Assembly (NCBI GenBank): GCA_023397905.1
Contig: JAEWSZ010000214.1
Location: 1-14,310, forward strand
Direction: 5' to 3'
DNA length: 14,310 nucleotides
Origin: Bacillota bacterium
GTDB lineage: Bacteria; Bacillota; Clostridia; Acetivibrionales; DSM-1351
Part shown: piece by piece, positions 7,771 through 14,049 of the stretch
How the letters are laid out: each line of letters begins with the position of its first letter
Numbering within the stretch: the stretch's first letter is position 1
Made by a program: the position numbers and the translations under genes
The notes under the pieces: generated by a model
What the model saw: only the letters and a program-made list of their open reading frames with translations
Told to the model about the DNA's origin: nothing
The model's database searches: none

Positions 7771-7800
7771 AAATTGTACCTGCGGAGAGGAGCTGGGTTT

Positions 7801-8694
7801 ATGAGAGGTGAGGATAAGGTTAGCAGGCTGGAAAGGAAAAATTATAAATGGATATACCTGTTTCTGGCGCCATCCATGCTGATCTTTTTATTATTTTATC
7901 TGCAGCCGATAATTACAGTTTTTGCAACATCATTTACAAAATGGGATGGGTTTAACACTCCTCAGTTTATCGGACTGAAAAATTATATGGATATGTTTTT
8001 AAATAATGCTTTCAGGTTTGCCCTGAAAAATTTATTGCTGTGGTCCGTAATAGCGGGAACCCTGCATATGGGATTTGGTGTTTTGGTCGCATTTGTACTG
8101 TATCATAAGCCACGCGGATGGAAATTTACCAGGGCCGTTTTTATGATACCCAATGTAATTTCGGCTGCCGCATGGGCAATGATATACAAGTTTATTTTCA
8201 ACGACAATATGGGGATTCTCAACAATATCATAAGAAAGTTTGATCCGGATTTTAAAGTACAGTGGTTCTATCAATCACCATACGCATTCTGGGCGATAAC
8301 ACTGACATGGTTGTTTTATTCGGTAATTGTAACGCTTATTGTTTTGAATGATCTTATGGCGATACCGGAAGAATTGACGGAGGCGGCAAAGGTGGACGGA
8401 GCGACGGGATGGGTGGTTATCAGACATATATATCTGCCTTTATGCAGAAATGCGATCGGTACGGGTATTATTTGTTCCATTACGGCGAGGATCGCAATGT
8501 ACGAGCAGATTCAACTCACAACTGCAGGTGGCCCCGGGGATGATACTATGAATATTCCGCTTATCCTCGTAAAATCCATTACTGATATGAAATACGGCTA
8601 TGCAAATGCAAACGGAGTCATTATGTTTATATTGGGACTGGTAATTCTGGCGGTTGTAAACCGCGTATTCCGTATGAATGAAAGTGTGTATTAG
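7801..8694 (+). CDS. ABC sugar transporter permease, MalF/UgpA type
   Basis: The protein of 297 residues has six predicted membrane segments (near 18-43, 75-100, 111-133, 162-183, 215-235 and 270-287). The cytoplasmic EAA loop is IPEELTEAAKVDGATGWVVI at 189-208, where the transporter ATPase docks. The opening motif WIYLFLAPSMLIFLLFYLQP is typical of MalF-like sugar permeases. I start it at ATG 7801, with GAGAGGAG eight bases upstream. The frame is open from ATG 7696, but that would add 35 residues of basic, low-plausibility sequence encoded by the hairpin region. The second permease follows after 12 bp. Confidence 0.93.
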   Translation: MRGEDKVSRLERKNYKWIYLFLAPSMLIFLLFYLQPIITVFATSFTKWDGFNTPQFIGLKNYMDMFLNNAFRFALKNLLLWSVIAGTLHMGFGVLVAFVLYHKPRGWKFTRAVFMIPNVISAAAWAMIYKFIFNDNMGILNNIIRKFDPDFKVQWFYQSPYAFWAITLTWLFYSVIVTLIVLNDLMAIPEELTEAAKVDGATGWVVIRHIYLPLCRNAIGTGIICSITARIAMYEQIQLTTAGGPGDDTMNIPLILVKSITDMKYGYANANGVIMFILGLVILAVVNRVFRMNESVY

Positions 8695-8706
8695 GGGGAG
8701 CTGATC

Positions 8707-9540
8707 ATGGAAAAGGCAAAGAAGATAACGGTTCGTATTTTTATGTACGCGGTATTGGCTTTTACGGTTGTGGTGTCCATTTTTCCTATAATATGGGTCA
8801 TAATGTCGGCATTTAAGACAAATTCACAGATTTTAAGCAGTCCGTTTTCGCTTCCCACAAGCATTGGTTTTGACGCCTTTAAGTACTTATTTGAAAAATA
8901 CAATTTTCTGAGGTACTTCATGAACTCCATGCTGATATCGGTATCTTCCACCGCGGTATCGCTTGTATTTTTTGCGATGGGGGGTTATGTTATTGCCAAA
9001 TACAGATTTCCGGGGAGGAATATTATCTTTGCGCTGTTTACGATTACATTGCTTGTACCGGGACAAAGCAAGGCGCAGCCAATATTTTCCCTGGTGATGA
9101 AGATGGATCTGTATGACAGCATCTGGGGAGTGGCTTTGGTCTATCTTTCAATGGGGCTGGCAATGTCCATGTTTATTTTAAAGTCGACCTTTATGGCGAT
9201 CCCAAAATCTTTGGATGAGGCGGCAATGCTGGAAGGCGCGGGATTTTTCGCTACATTCTGGAAGATCAATTTTCCGTTGGCCAAAAGCGGACTGGCAACG
9301 GCCGGTATTTTAATGTTTTTAAACAATTGGAATGAGTATTTTTACGCGGCGCTGTTAACGTCTTCCGATATGAACAGAACACTTCCGTTAGCTCTTCAGT
9401 TTTTTAACGAGGCGTTTTCCTATGACTATACGAAGCTGTTTGCAGCACTTGTTTTAGTGGTTTTGCCTGGGATTATCCTGTATGTGTTTGCACAGGAACA
9501 GGTGCAGGCGTCGGTAGCCGCCTCGGGAGTAAAAGGATGA
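8707..9540 (+). CDS. ABC sugar transporter permease, MalG/UgpE type
   Basis: The protein of 277 residues has six predicted membrane helices. Near the start it has FPIIWVIMSAFKTNSQI (26-42), the usual MalG-like first periplasmic junction, and the EAA loop IPKSLDEAAMLEGAGFFATF at 165-184. It pairs with the previous permease to form the membrane channel. The ribosome binding site GGGGGAG overlaps the upstream stop codon region and stands six bases before ATG, so translation of both permeases is probably coupled. No ATPase gene is present in the operon. Confidence 0.95.
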   Translation: MEKAKKITVRIFMYAVLAFTVVVSIFPIIWVIMSAFKTNSQILSSPFSLPTSIGFDAFKYLFEKYNFLRYFMNSMLISVSSTAVSLVFFAMGGYVIAKYRFPGRNIIFALFTITLLVPGQSKAQPIFSLVMKMDLYDSIWGVALVYLSMGLAMSMFILKSTFMAIPKSLDEAAMLEGAGFFATFWKINFPLAKSGLATAGILMFLNNWNEYFYAALLTSSDMNRTLPLALQFFNEAFSYDYTKLFAALVLVVLPGIILYVFAQEQVQASVAASGVKG

Positions 9541-9572
9541 TTAAAAATTTGGACCTAAAGAAAGGGTAAGCT

Positions 9573-11267
9573 ATGCAATTGAATTTTGGCACAGTTCCGT
9601 TTAGTTATGCAGGATCATACCTGGCTTTTTCATATCCCCAGGATGAAGCTGACGGTTACGAGAAAGACCTGACGCTTCGCATTTTGTATGGAATTTTTAC
9701 GGATCAGGAAAATTATCCTGTTTTCTTGATGGATGAAGAAGAAAGTAAATTGAGCGGAGATATAGCAGCGACAGAAAATGAATTGATTCTATCAAGAGGA
9801 GAAAGGAAACTGTGGGTATGTTTTCAAAGTGAAGACACGGTATATTTAAAGAGCAATTCAAAAGCGGCAATTACAAAACGCCGGTTGTCCGGCGCCGACA
9901 GAGTTATGCGGCATGATTACGGCAGCTATGAAATTGCGGGGTACAATGATTCGCTGGTATTTGAAATTATCAGGGGAGAATTCCGCAACGAGACGGACTG
10001 GAATAGTGAAGGAGTAGGTTGTACCAATTTAAAAGCGGTTTTTATTCCTGACGATGAGGGCCTTTTCGAATGCCAGATAACTTTGAGCGGACTGAGCTAT
10101 TGTAAACCTAAGCCGTGCAATTACGAAAAAGCATTGAACGATGTAAAGAACAAATTCATGAATTTTAAGAAGGCTTTCAGGACCGGTGTTCCGGAATACA
10201 GTCAGGCTATGGAGGAAGCGGCTTATATCAGCTGGCATTCCATTGTAAATCCCCAAGGGTATGTGAAATATCCGGTAATGCTTATGACAAAAAATAAAAT
10301 GAACCAGGTATGGAGCTGGGATTATGCCATCAATGCTCTGGCTATGGTCGACAAGGACCAAAAACTTGCGTACGACCAGTTCCTGGCAATGGCGGCCTGT
10401 CAGGACAAAACCGGCGCATATGCGGACTGTTTCCAGGCAAGGACTATGGTAAAAGGATTTGTAAAGCCTCCGGTGCAAGGATTTATGCTGCGCAAGATGT
10501 TTGCAGTCCAAAAGCCGGAACGGGAAGTAGTGGAAGAACTATACAGGACGGTATCAGCATTTACCGATTGGTGGTTTGTTTACCGGGCGCGGGAGGACGG
10601 AATACCGGAATACCATCATGGAAATGACTCGGGTTGGGATAACAGCACGGTTTTTGAGAGGGGATTACCTGTAAAATCTCCGGATTTATGCGCCTGGCTG
10701 GTGGATCAGATGGAATTTCTGGCGGATACCGCTGAAGAGCTGGGATATCATGAAGACAGCCGGAAGTGGAGAAAGAGAAGTAATGAACTTCTGGAAATGA
10801 TGTTGGACTATTTTGTTGTCGATAATCATTTTGTATCATATAAAGAGCCGGAACATGAGATTGTTGCGTGTGATTCGCTTCTTTTGTATATTCCGTTGAT
10901 TTTGGGCGAGAAACTTCCGGAAAAGCTTAGGAACTCCATGCTGGAGGATTTGCTGGTAAATAAAAGGTTTATAACAAAGTATGGTATTGCCTCGGAACCT
11001 CTGGACAGTGCAAAGTTTATTGAGGACGGATATTGGAGAGGTGCGGTATGGCCGCCTACGGCCCTGATTATGACAGAACTGCTGATGAGGAATGGAAAAA
11101 AAGAGGAAGCCTTGAAAAATGCGGAAAGCTTCTGCGATATGTGCGCAAAAGCCGGCTTCTATGAGAATTACAGCGCTATTGACGGCCATGGCTTGCGGGA
11201 TTCCGGCTTTACATGGACGGCAAGTGCGTTTATGATCCTCCTGAGAGATTATATTGAGAAAAATTGA
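9573..11267 (+). CDS. Glycoside hydrolase with (alpha/alpha)6 catalytic domain, GH63/MGH1-like
   Basis: The protein has 564 residues and no signal peptide. An N-terminal beta-rich domain (about 1-180) is followed by an (alpha/alpha)6 domain. Marks of the GH63/GH37/MGH1-like group are VWSWDYAIN at 246-254, the block HHGNDSGWDNST at 348-359, GYWRGAVWPPT at 487-496, and FYENYSAIDG at 529-538 with the distal SGFTWTAS at 544-551. By analogy with that group, D352 is the candidate general acid and E531 the candidate base, giving an inverting mechanism. Members act on alpha-linked glucosides, mannosides and related compounds (mannosylglycerate, glucosylglycerate, kojibiose-type ends, trehalose), and the substrate cannot be read from sequence. 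Genes of the same operon import the substrate. AAAGGG stands six bases before ATG. Confidence 0.8.
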   Translation: MQLNFGTVPFSYAGSYLAFSYPQDEADGYEKDLTLRILYGIFTDQENYPVFLMDEEESKLSGDIAATENELILSRGERKLWVCFQSEDTVYLKSNSKAAITKRRLSGADRVMRHDYGSYEIAGYNDSLVFEIIRGEFRNETDWNSEGVGCTNLKAVFIPDDEGLFECQITLSGLSYCKPKPCNYEKALNDVKNKFMNFKKAFRTGVPEYSQAMEEAAYISWHSIVNPQGYVKYPVMLMTKNKMNQVWSWDYAINALAMVDKDQKLAYDQFLAMAACQDKTGAYADCFQARTMVKGFVKPPVQGFMLRKMFAVQKPEREVVEELYRTVSAFTDWWFVYRAREDGIPEYHHGNDSGWDNSTVFERGLPVKSPDLCAWLVDQMEFLADTAEELGYHEDSRKWRKRSNELLEMMLDYFVVDNHFVSYKEPEHEIVACDSLLLYIPLILGEKLPEKLRNSMLEDLLVNKRFITKYGIASEPLDSAKFIEDGYWRGAVWPPTALIMTELLMRNGKKEEALKNAESFCDMCAKAGFYENYSAIDGHGLRDSGFTWTASAFMILLRDYIEKN

Positions 11268-11307
11268 GTGTTTTTTAAACACTTGCGATAAAATTAAATT
11301 GTCAAAG

Positions 11308-11336
11308 AAAAACCAGCTGGTTATGGCTGGTTTTTT
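11308..11336. terminator. Bidirectional terminator between convergent units
   Basis: AAAAACCAGC at 11308-11317 pairs perfectly with GCTGGTTTTT at 11326-11335 around an eight-base loop. The A run on the left and T run on the right let it work in both directions, ending the sugar operon from the left and the minus-strand toxin unit from the right. A shorter 7-bp stem (11267-11273/11277-11283) overlaps the end of the glycosidase gene. Confidence 0.88.
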
Positions 11337-11371
11337 GGCGATTCAGGTAAATGCAGCAATGATTTGTCGCT

Positions 11372-11611
11372 TTAACTATGTGGGGCTTTTTTGGTCGCAG
11401 CCATATATTTTGCTGCTTGCTCACAAATCTGGTCGAGAGTCACTGCCGTATTCAATTCATCACGTATATTTAGATAATCTTGCCCGTCATTATTCGGTTG
11501 AAATAAACGTATATACCTTATATATCCATCAATTCCATATTCGTCAATTATAGATTTATGGATTTTTTCTATCAATTCTTTATCGCTCAATTCATTAATC
11601 TTATCTATCAT
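11372..11611 (-). CDS. Small acidic partner of the PIN toxin (putative antitoxin)
   Basis: The protein of 79 residues begins MIDKINELSDKELIEKIHKS and contains EYGIDGYIRYIRLFQP (24-39) and DYLNIRDELN (45-54). This central pattern (leading helix, then a G-x-x-G-x-I/V-R-F/Y-I-x-x-F block, then D-Y followed by an R and a D/E) resembles, from memory, a family of about 80-90-residue proteins encoded beside PIN proteins of the same 'YLD..N..FDDQ' subtype; that resemblance is inference. The start ATG at 11611 overlaps the end of the PIN gene by 11 bp, and AGGAG lies about 13 bases upstream. The frame is open further, to GTG 11644. The order, toxin first and partner second, is reversed compared with classic vapBC. 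Confidence 0.55.
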   Translation of the reverse strand: MIDKINELSDKELIEKIHKSIIDEYGIDGYIRYIRLFQPNNDGQDYLNIRDELNTAVTLDQICEQAAKYMAATKKAPHS

Positions 11612-12077
11612 AATTTTTTTTAATCTCCTTCCCAACAAAATCACAAGGGTTAAATATTTTTATTGGTGCAATTATTTTAGTTAATTTATCAATATTAGCA
11701 TTTATTGTCCTGATAAATCTATCGTCACAAGTTATAAAATATTCACAATTATTGAATACCGCACATGCTAAATGTAGGGCGTCGTATGTTCCTGCATTTG
11801 TTAATTCAATAATTTGTTTTGCCATTTTAATTATTAATATATCAAAACCGATATTGTAGGACCATTTTGAGAAAATCAACTGAACATGCTGTTTATTTTT
11901 TAGGTTTGTGTTGTTATTATTCTCATTTTCCAATGCAAATGAGCCGTGTAATTTGAACTTATTACTATCAACAAGTTCAAAAATCTTGTTAATAGCATTT
12001 GCTTCCCGTTTTATCCTAAATTGGTTCTGATCATCAAACACTCTATAATAATTATTTAAGTCAAGATATATATTCAA
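11601..12077 (-). CDS. PIN-domain ribonuclease, probable type II toxin
   Basis: About 158 residues with a full set of PIN acidic residues: D6 in MNIYLDLNNYYR, E50 (or E52) in FALENE, D99 in TYDALHLACAVF, and D118/D119 in YFITCDDRF. These bind Mg2+/Mn2+ and cut RNA. The opening 'IYLDLNNYYRVFDDQNQFRIKREA' type (first residues 3-26) is the VapC-related subgroup with a conserved FDDQ after strand 1. I place the start at TTG 12077, because AAGGAG (minus strand, 12091-12086) is eight bases upstream of it; the in-frame GTG at 12086 overlaps that ribosome binding site. A small partner gene overlaps its 3' end. The DNA is clearly more AT-rich than the sugar operons, suggesting transfer. Confidence 0.8.
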   Translation of the reverse strand: MNIYLDLNNYYRVFDDQNQFRIKREANAINKIFELVDSNKFKLHGSFALENENNNNTNLKNKQHVQLIFSKWSYNIGFDILIIKMAKQIIELTNAGTYDALHLACAVFNNCEYFITCDDRFIRTINANIDKLTKIIAPIKIFNPCDFVGKEIKKNYDR

Positions 12078-12099
12078 AATATACACTCCTTGTAAATAA

Positions 12100-12108
12100 A
12101 TTATACCA
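12100..12108 (-). promoter_or_regulatory. Extended -10 promoter of the PIN toxin gene
   Basis: On the minus strand the sequence reads TGGTATAAT, an extended -10 element, at 12108-12100. The expected transcript would start near 12093, almost at the ribosome binding site, giving a very short leader. No convincing -35 is seen. Confidence 0.5.
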
Positions 12109-12570
12109 CATATTATCCTGAAATTAAATTTTTATGGAGATTAATGGCATATAGTTAATAGCATATTTGTATATAACGACAGTTTATAAAAACTGCAATT
12201 TTTTGATACTTACTACTGTTTACAATTTCGTAAACTCTTATAAAATTATAGCAAAATGAGGTATATTTGTATCAGCATTGAATTTGATTTTCATATAATG
12301 GGAAAAAATGAAACATTTTACTTTGAATGTGGTTTAATTACAAAGAGCAGTAAAGAGATCAAGTTTGCTTAATGCCATGAAAAACCAACCGGCAACACTT
12401 GATGAACGATTCTTATCTTGAGGAAAAATTCCGTTTATGCATTTTCTTTGAATATCTGTTGTCTATTATTTCAAATCAATCTGCAAAGTCAATTACTATC
12501 GGCTTTCAACCGTAATTGACCTTGATAAAATTTTTTATTAAATGAATAAAATAAAAAAACAACGAAAATA
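12109..12570. other. AT-rich intergenic region between the two divergent toxin modules
   Basis: I see no convincing gene here on either strand; frames are broken often. It contains small hairpins: 12180-12185 with 12190-12195, 12218-12223 with 12230-12235, and a longer one at 12484-12524. A 14-codon frame at 12378 opens MKNQPATLDERFLS and stops; it has no good ribosome binding site. The region could be degraded DNA left from the insertion of the toxin modules. Confidence 0.5.
12484..12524. repeat. Inverted repeat in the intergenic region
   Basis: GTCAATTAC at 12488-12496 pairs perfectly with GTAATTGAC at 12512-12520; across one A-C mismatch three further pairs (CAA 12484-12486, TTG 12522-12524) extend the stem. 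A T run at 12531-12536 follows seven bases later. It could be a terminator of a lost gene. Confidence 0.45.
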
Positions 12571-12584
12571 TAACTTATAGGTTA
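12571..12584 (+). promoter_or_regulatory. Operator-like palindrome A upstream of the TAC operon
   Basis: TAACTTATAGGTTA is a palindrome with one imperfect position per half (T12575/G12580). Its core matches the second palindrome at 12613-12626, and the centres of the two are 42 bp apart, four helical turns. Confidence 0.55.
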
Positions 12585-12603
12585 TAATAATTGATTTTTT
12601 TGA

Positions 12604-12632
12604 TTGCAAAAATAACCTATAGGTAATATACT
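12604..12632 (+). promoter_or_regulatory. Promoter of the toxin-antitoxin-chaperone operon
   Basis: TTGCAA at 12604-12609 is followed after exactly 17 bp by TATACT at 12627-12632. The spacer contains the second palindrome, so a bound repressor would hide the promoter. The transcript would start close to 12639, right at the ribosome binding site GTGAGG (12637-12642), seven bases before ATG 12650. Confidence 0.65.
12613..12626 (+). promoter_or_regulatory. Operator-like palindrome B within the TAC promoter spacer
   Basis: The 10-bp ACCTATAGGT at 12615-12624 is a perfect palindrome, with looser symmetry extending to 12613-12626. It fills the space between the -35 and -10 boxes. The HigA-like protein encoded in the operon is the expected ligand, making this an autorepression site. 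Confidence 0.6.
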
Positions 12633-12649
12633 AATAGTGAGGTTAAAGT

Positions 12650-13081
12650 ATGGGGGTACTTGGAAAAGTATATTATCCTGTTCAGTTTTTCAGCAAAAAA
12701 ATATTTTACCATCCTGAGTTTGAAAATGATTTGCGTGATCTTATTGAAAAGAGTGGCTTTGAGAGAAAATTTAAACCATTATTCAAACAAAGATTGGACT
12801 TCCTGGAAGAAAGGATGTCAAAATGCACGGAGAAAAAAGATTGGTTTGAGAAGCTTAAGAAGACAGATGATTTATTTGCAATAAGATTTAATAAACAAAA
12901 TAAAAATATTAGAATTATTTTTACATTTACAGATAGCTCTGGAGAACAGATAGCAGTACTTCTATGCAATTTTGAAGAAAAGGGTAAGAAAGATTATACT
13001 AAAGCTGTAGAACTGGCTGCAAAGCGTAGGATAGAGCTGTTAAGAGGTTTCAGGATTGAGGAGGAAGATAGAGATGGATGA
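12650..13081 (+). CDS. HigB/RelE-superfamily toxin (Gp49-like mRNA interferase)
   Basis: The protein of 143 residues has the fold pattern of HigB-like toxins of the RelE superfamily (phage-derived Gp49-like group): helices with FENDLRDLIEKSGF (24-37) and a long second helix, then WFEKLKKTDDLFAIRFN (65-81), where the LK....LFAIR pattern is the core signature, the strand KNIRIIFTF (85-93), and IAVLLCNFEEKGKKDYTKAV (101-120), with the usual F.KK....YT.A motif near the end. Such toxins cut mRNA on the ribosome. R79, R88 and Lys residues 112-114 are plausible catalytic/RNA-binding bases. It is the first gene of the operon, which is the HigBA order (toxin first). The HigA-like gene starts inside its last codons, overlapping by 8 bp. 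Confidence 0.85.
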   Translation: MGVLGKVYYPVQFFSKKIFYHPEFENDLRDLIEKSGFERKFKPLFKQRLDFLEERMSKCTEKKDWFEKLKKTDDLFAIRFNKQNKNIRIIFTFTDSSGEQIAVLLCNFEEKGKKDYTKAVELAAKRRIELLRGFRIEEEDRDG

Positions 13082-13457
13082 GATTATTTTGAAGAGTGCG
13101 TGGAATCTTCTGGATAAGATATCCGACGATAATGATAGAGAAGAATATGGGTTGTACGATATTTATTATTCTATTTCAACAAAAATTTTTGATTATCGTA
13201 TGGAAAAAGGCTTGTCACAGAAACAACTTGCAGAGATTTTAGGTGTTACTCAAGCAATGATATCAAAACTTGAAAGTGGCGGATACAACCCAACAGTTGA
13301 GCAGTTGTGGAAAATATCTAAAAAATTAGGATGGAGTTTAAAAGTGGTCCTTGAGAATAATGAAGCAAATACATCACAGGTATGGGATGATGTGGAGGCT
13401 GAAGTAGTTGATAATAGCGATAATCTTTTTAAAAAATTGGAGTTGATGGGCGCATGA
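13074..13457 (+). CDS. HigA-like Xre-family antitoxin with C-terminal chaperone-addiction-like extension
   Basis: The protein of 127 residues has an N-terminal helical part (1-40), a Cro/C1-type helix-turn-helix (LSQKQLAEILGVTQAMISKL at 47-66, followed by ESGGYNPTVEQLWKISKKLG), and an acidic tail from about residue 95 (ENNEANTSQVWDDVEAEVV, then DNSDNLFKKLELMGA). The HTH part binds the operon promoter and the toxin. The tail, with a single Trp at 104 in an otherwise small and acidic stretch, resembles the chaperone-addiction segment of HigA1 antitoxins in TAC systems, which the SecB-like protein binds. I use ATG 13074 (GAGGAGG 13058-13064, overlapping the toxin stop); the frame is open from TTG 13056. 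The next gene overlaps by ATGA. Confidence 0.85.
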   Translation: MDEIILKSAWNLLDKISDDNDREEYGLYDIYYSISTKIFDYRMEKGLSQKQLAEILGVTQAMISKLESGGYNPTVEQLWKISKKLGWSLKVVLENNEANTSQVWDDVEAEVVDNSDNLFKKLELMGA

Positions 13458-13918
13458 TTGGTTCAAAAGAAATCCTTTCCGATTTCCAGTTCGCGGGCAA
13501 TAGGGTCTCCAGCTTTTCAATAGAAACAAAAGACATAGAAACAAAAAGAGCAAAAACCAACATTTCTTTTGATTTTGACTATGACACAAAAGCTTTTGAA
13601 GAATCGGAGGAAAGAAATATTGGAGAGCTAGAGTTTGTAGTTTCAGTCAGGGCAAAAATAAAAAATGCAATTCTTTTTAAGATTGACTTGAAAATGGAAG
13701 GATTGTTTATGGGTAATGCTGGGAAACTCTCTAAGGAAGGCTTTATGGATATGCTGGAGTTGAATGGGGTTGTTACACTGTCACAGTTAGCCAGAGCATA
13801 TATATTAAGTGTTACATCATTGTCTGGAATAAATCCTCCGGTGAGACTTCCGATGATTAATGTTGTAGCATTAAGGGATAAAAAGAAAAAAAAGGAAAAG
13901 GAATCTCAGGATAGCTAG
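13454..13918 (+). CDS. SecB-like chaperone of a toxin-antitoxin-chaperone module
   Basis: The protein of 154 residues fits the SecB-like family. A beta-rich region (about 10-85) alternates hydrophobic strands: FQFAGNRVSSFSIE, KTNISFDFDYDT, ELEFVVSVRAKIK and AILFKIDLKMEGLF. It is followed by a long helix (MLELNGVVTLSQLARAYILS, 100-119) and the late segment TSLSGINPPVRLPMINVVAL (121-140), typical of SecB where a G-x-P-P-x-x-L-P-x-[IV]-[NF] stretch follows helix 1. The last 14 residues are Lys-rich (KKKKKEKE), unlike the SecA-binding tail of classic SecB. It probably keeps the antitoxin folded and thereby controls the toxin. Start ATG 13454 overlaps the antitoxin stop (ATGA), the standard sign of translational coupling. 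Confidence 0.82.
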   Translation: MIGSKEILSDFQFAGNRVSSFSIETKDIETKRAKTNISFDFDYDTKAFEESEERNIGELEFVVSVRAKIKNAILFKIDLKMEGLFMGNAGKLSKEGFMDMLELNGVVTLSQLARAYILSVTSLSGINPPVRLPMINVVALRDKKKKKEKESQDS

Positions 13919-14049
13919 ACCGCTGAACTATTTGCAGAATTTATCGTCAAATAGATTGGATTTGAGAAAAGTCCGTCAGGAGTAAAATGAGTATTTGGAA
14001 CAGAAATTTTATATAACAAATAGATGGGAATAGCCGGATTGGAGGATAC
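13919..14049. other. Intergenic region after the TAC operon
   Basis: This AT-rich stretch of 131 bp has no clear terminator after the chaperone gene. A weak promoter-like pair (TTGAGA 13962-13967 and TAAAAT 13983-13988, only 15 bp apart) and a ribosome binding site GGAGG at 14041-14045 lead into the next gene. Confidence 0.4.

Noticed and set aside
7696..7800. N-terminal extension of the first permease from ATG 7696
   Set aside because: The extra 35 residues are basic and unlike permease N-termini, the DNA is a set of hairpins, and ATG 7801 has a good ribosome binding site.
12378..12422. A 14-residue peptide frame opening MKNQPATLDERFLS
   Set aside because: It has no ribosome binding site and no similarity I recognise; chance is the simplest explanation.
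13374..13589. A minus-strand frame of about 71 codons over the antitoxin/chaperone junction
   Set aside because: It is antisense to two overlapping genes with good start signals and is rich in Leu/Phe/Cys as expected for a shadow frame.
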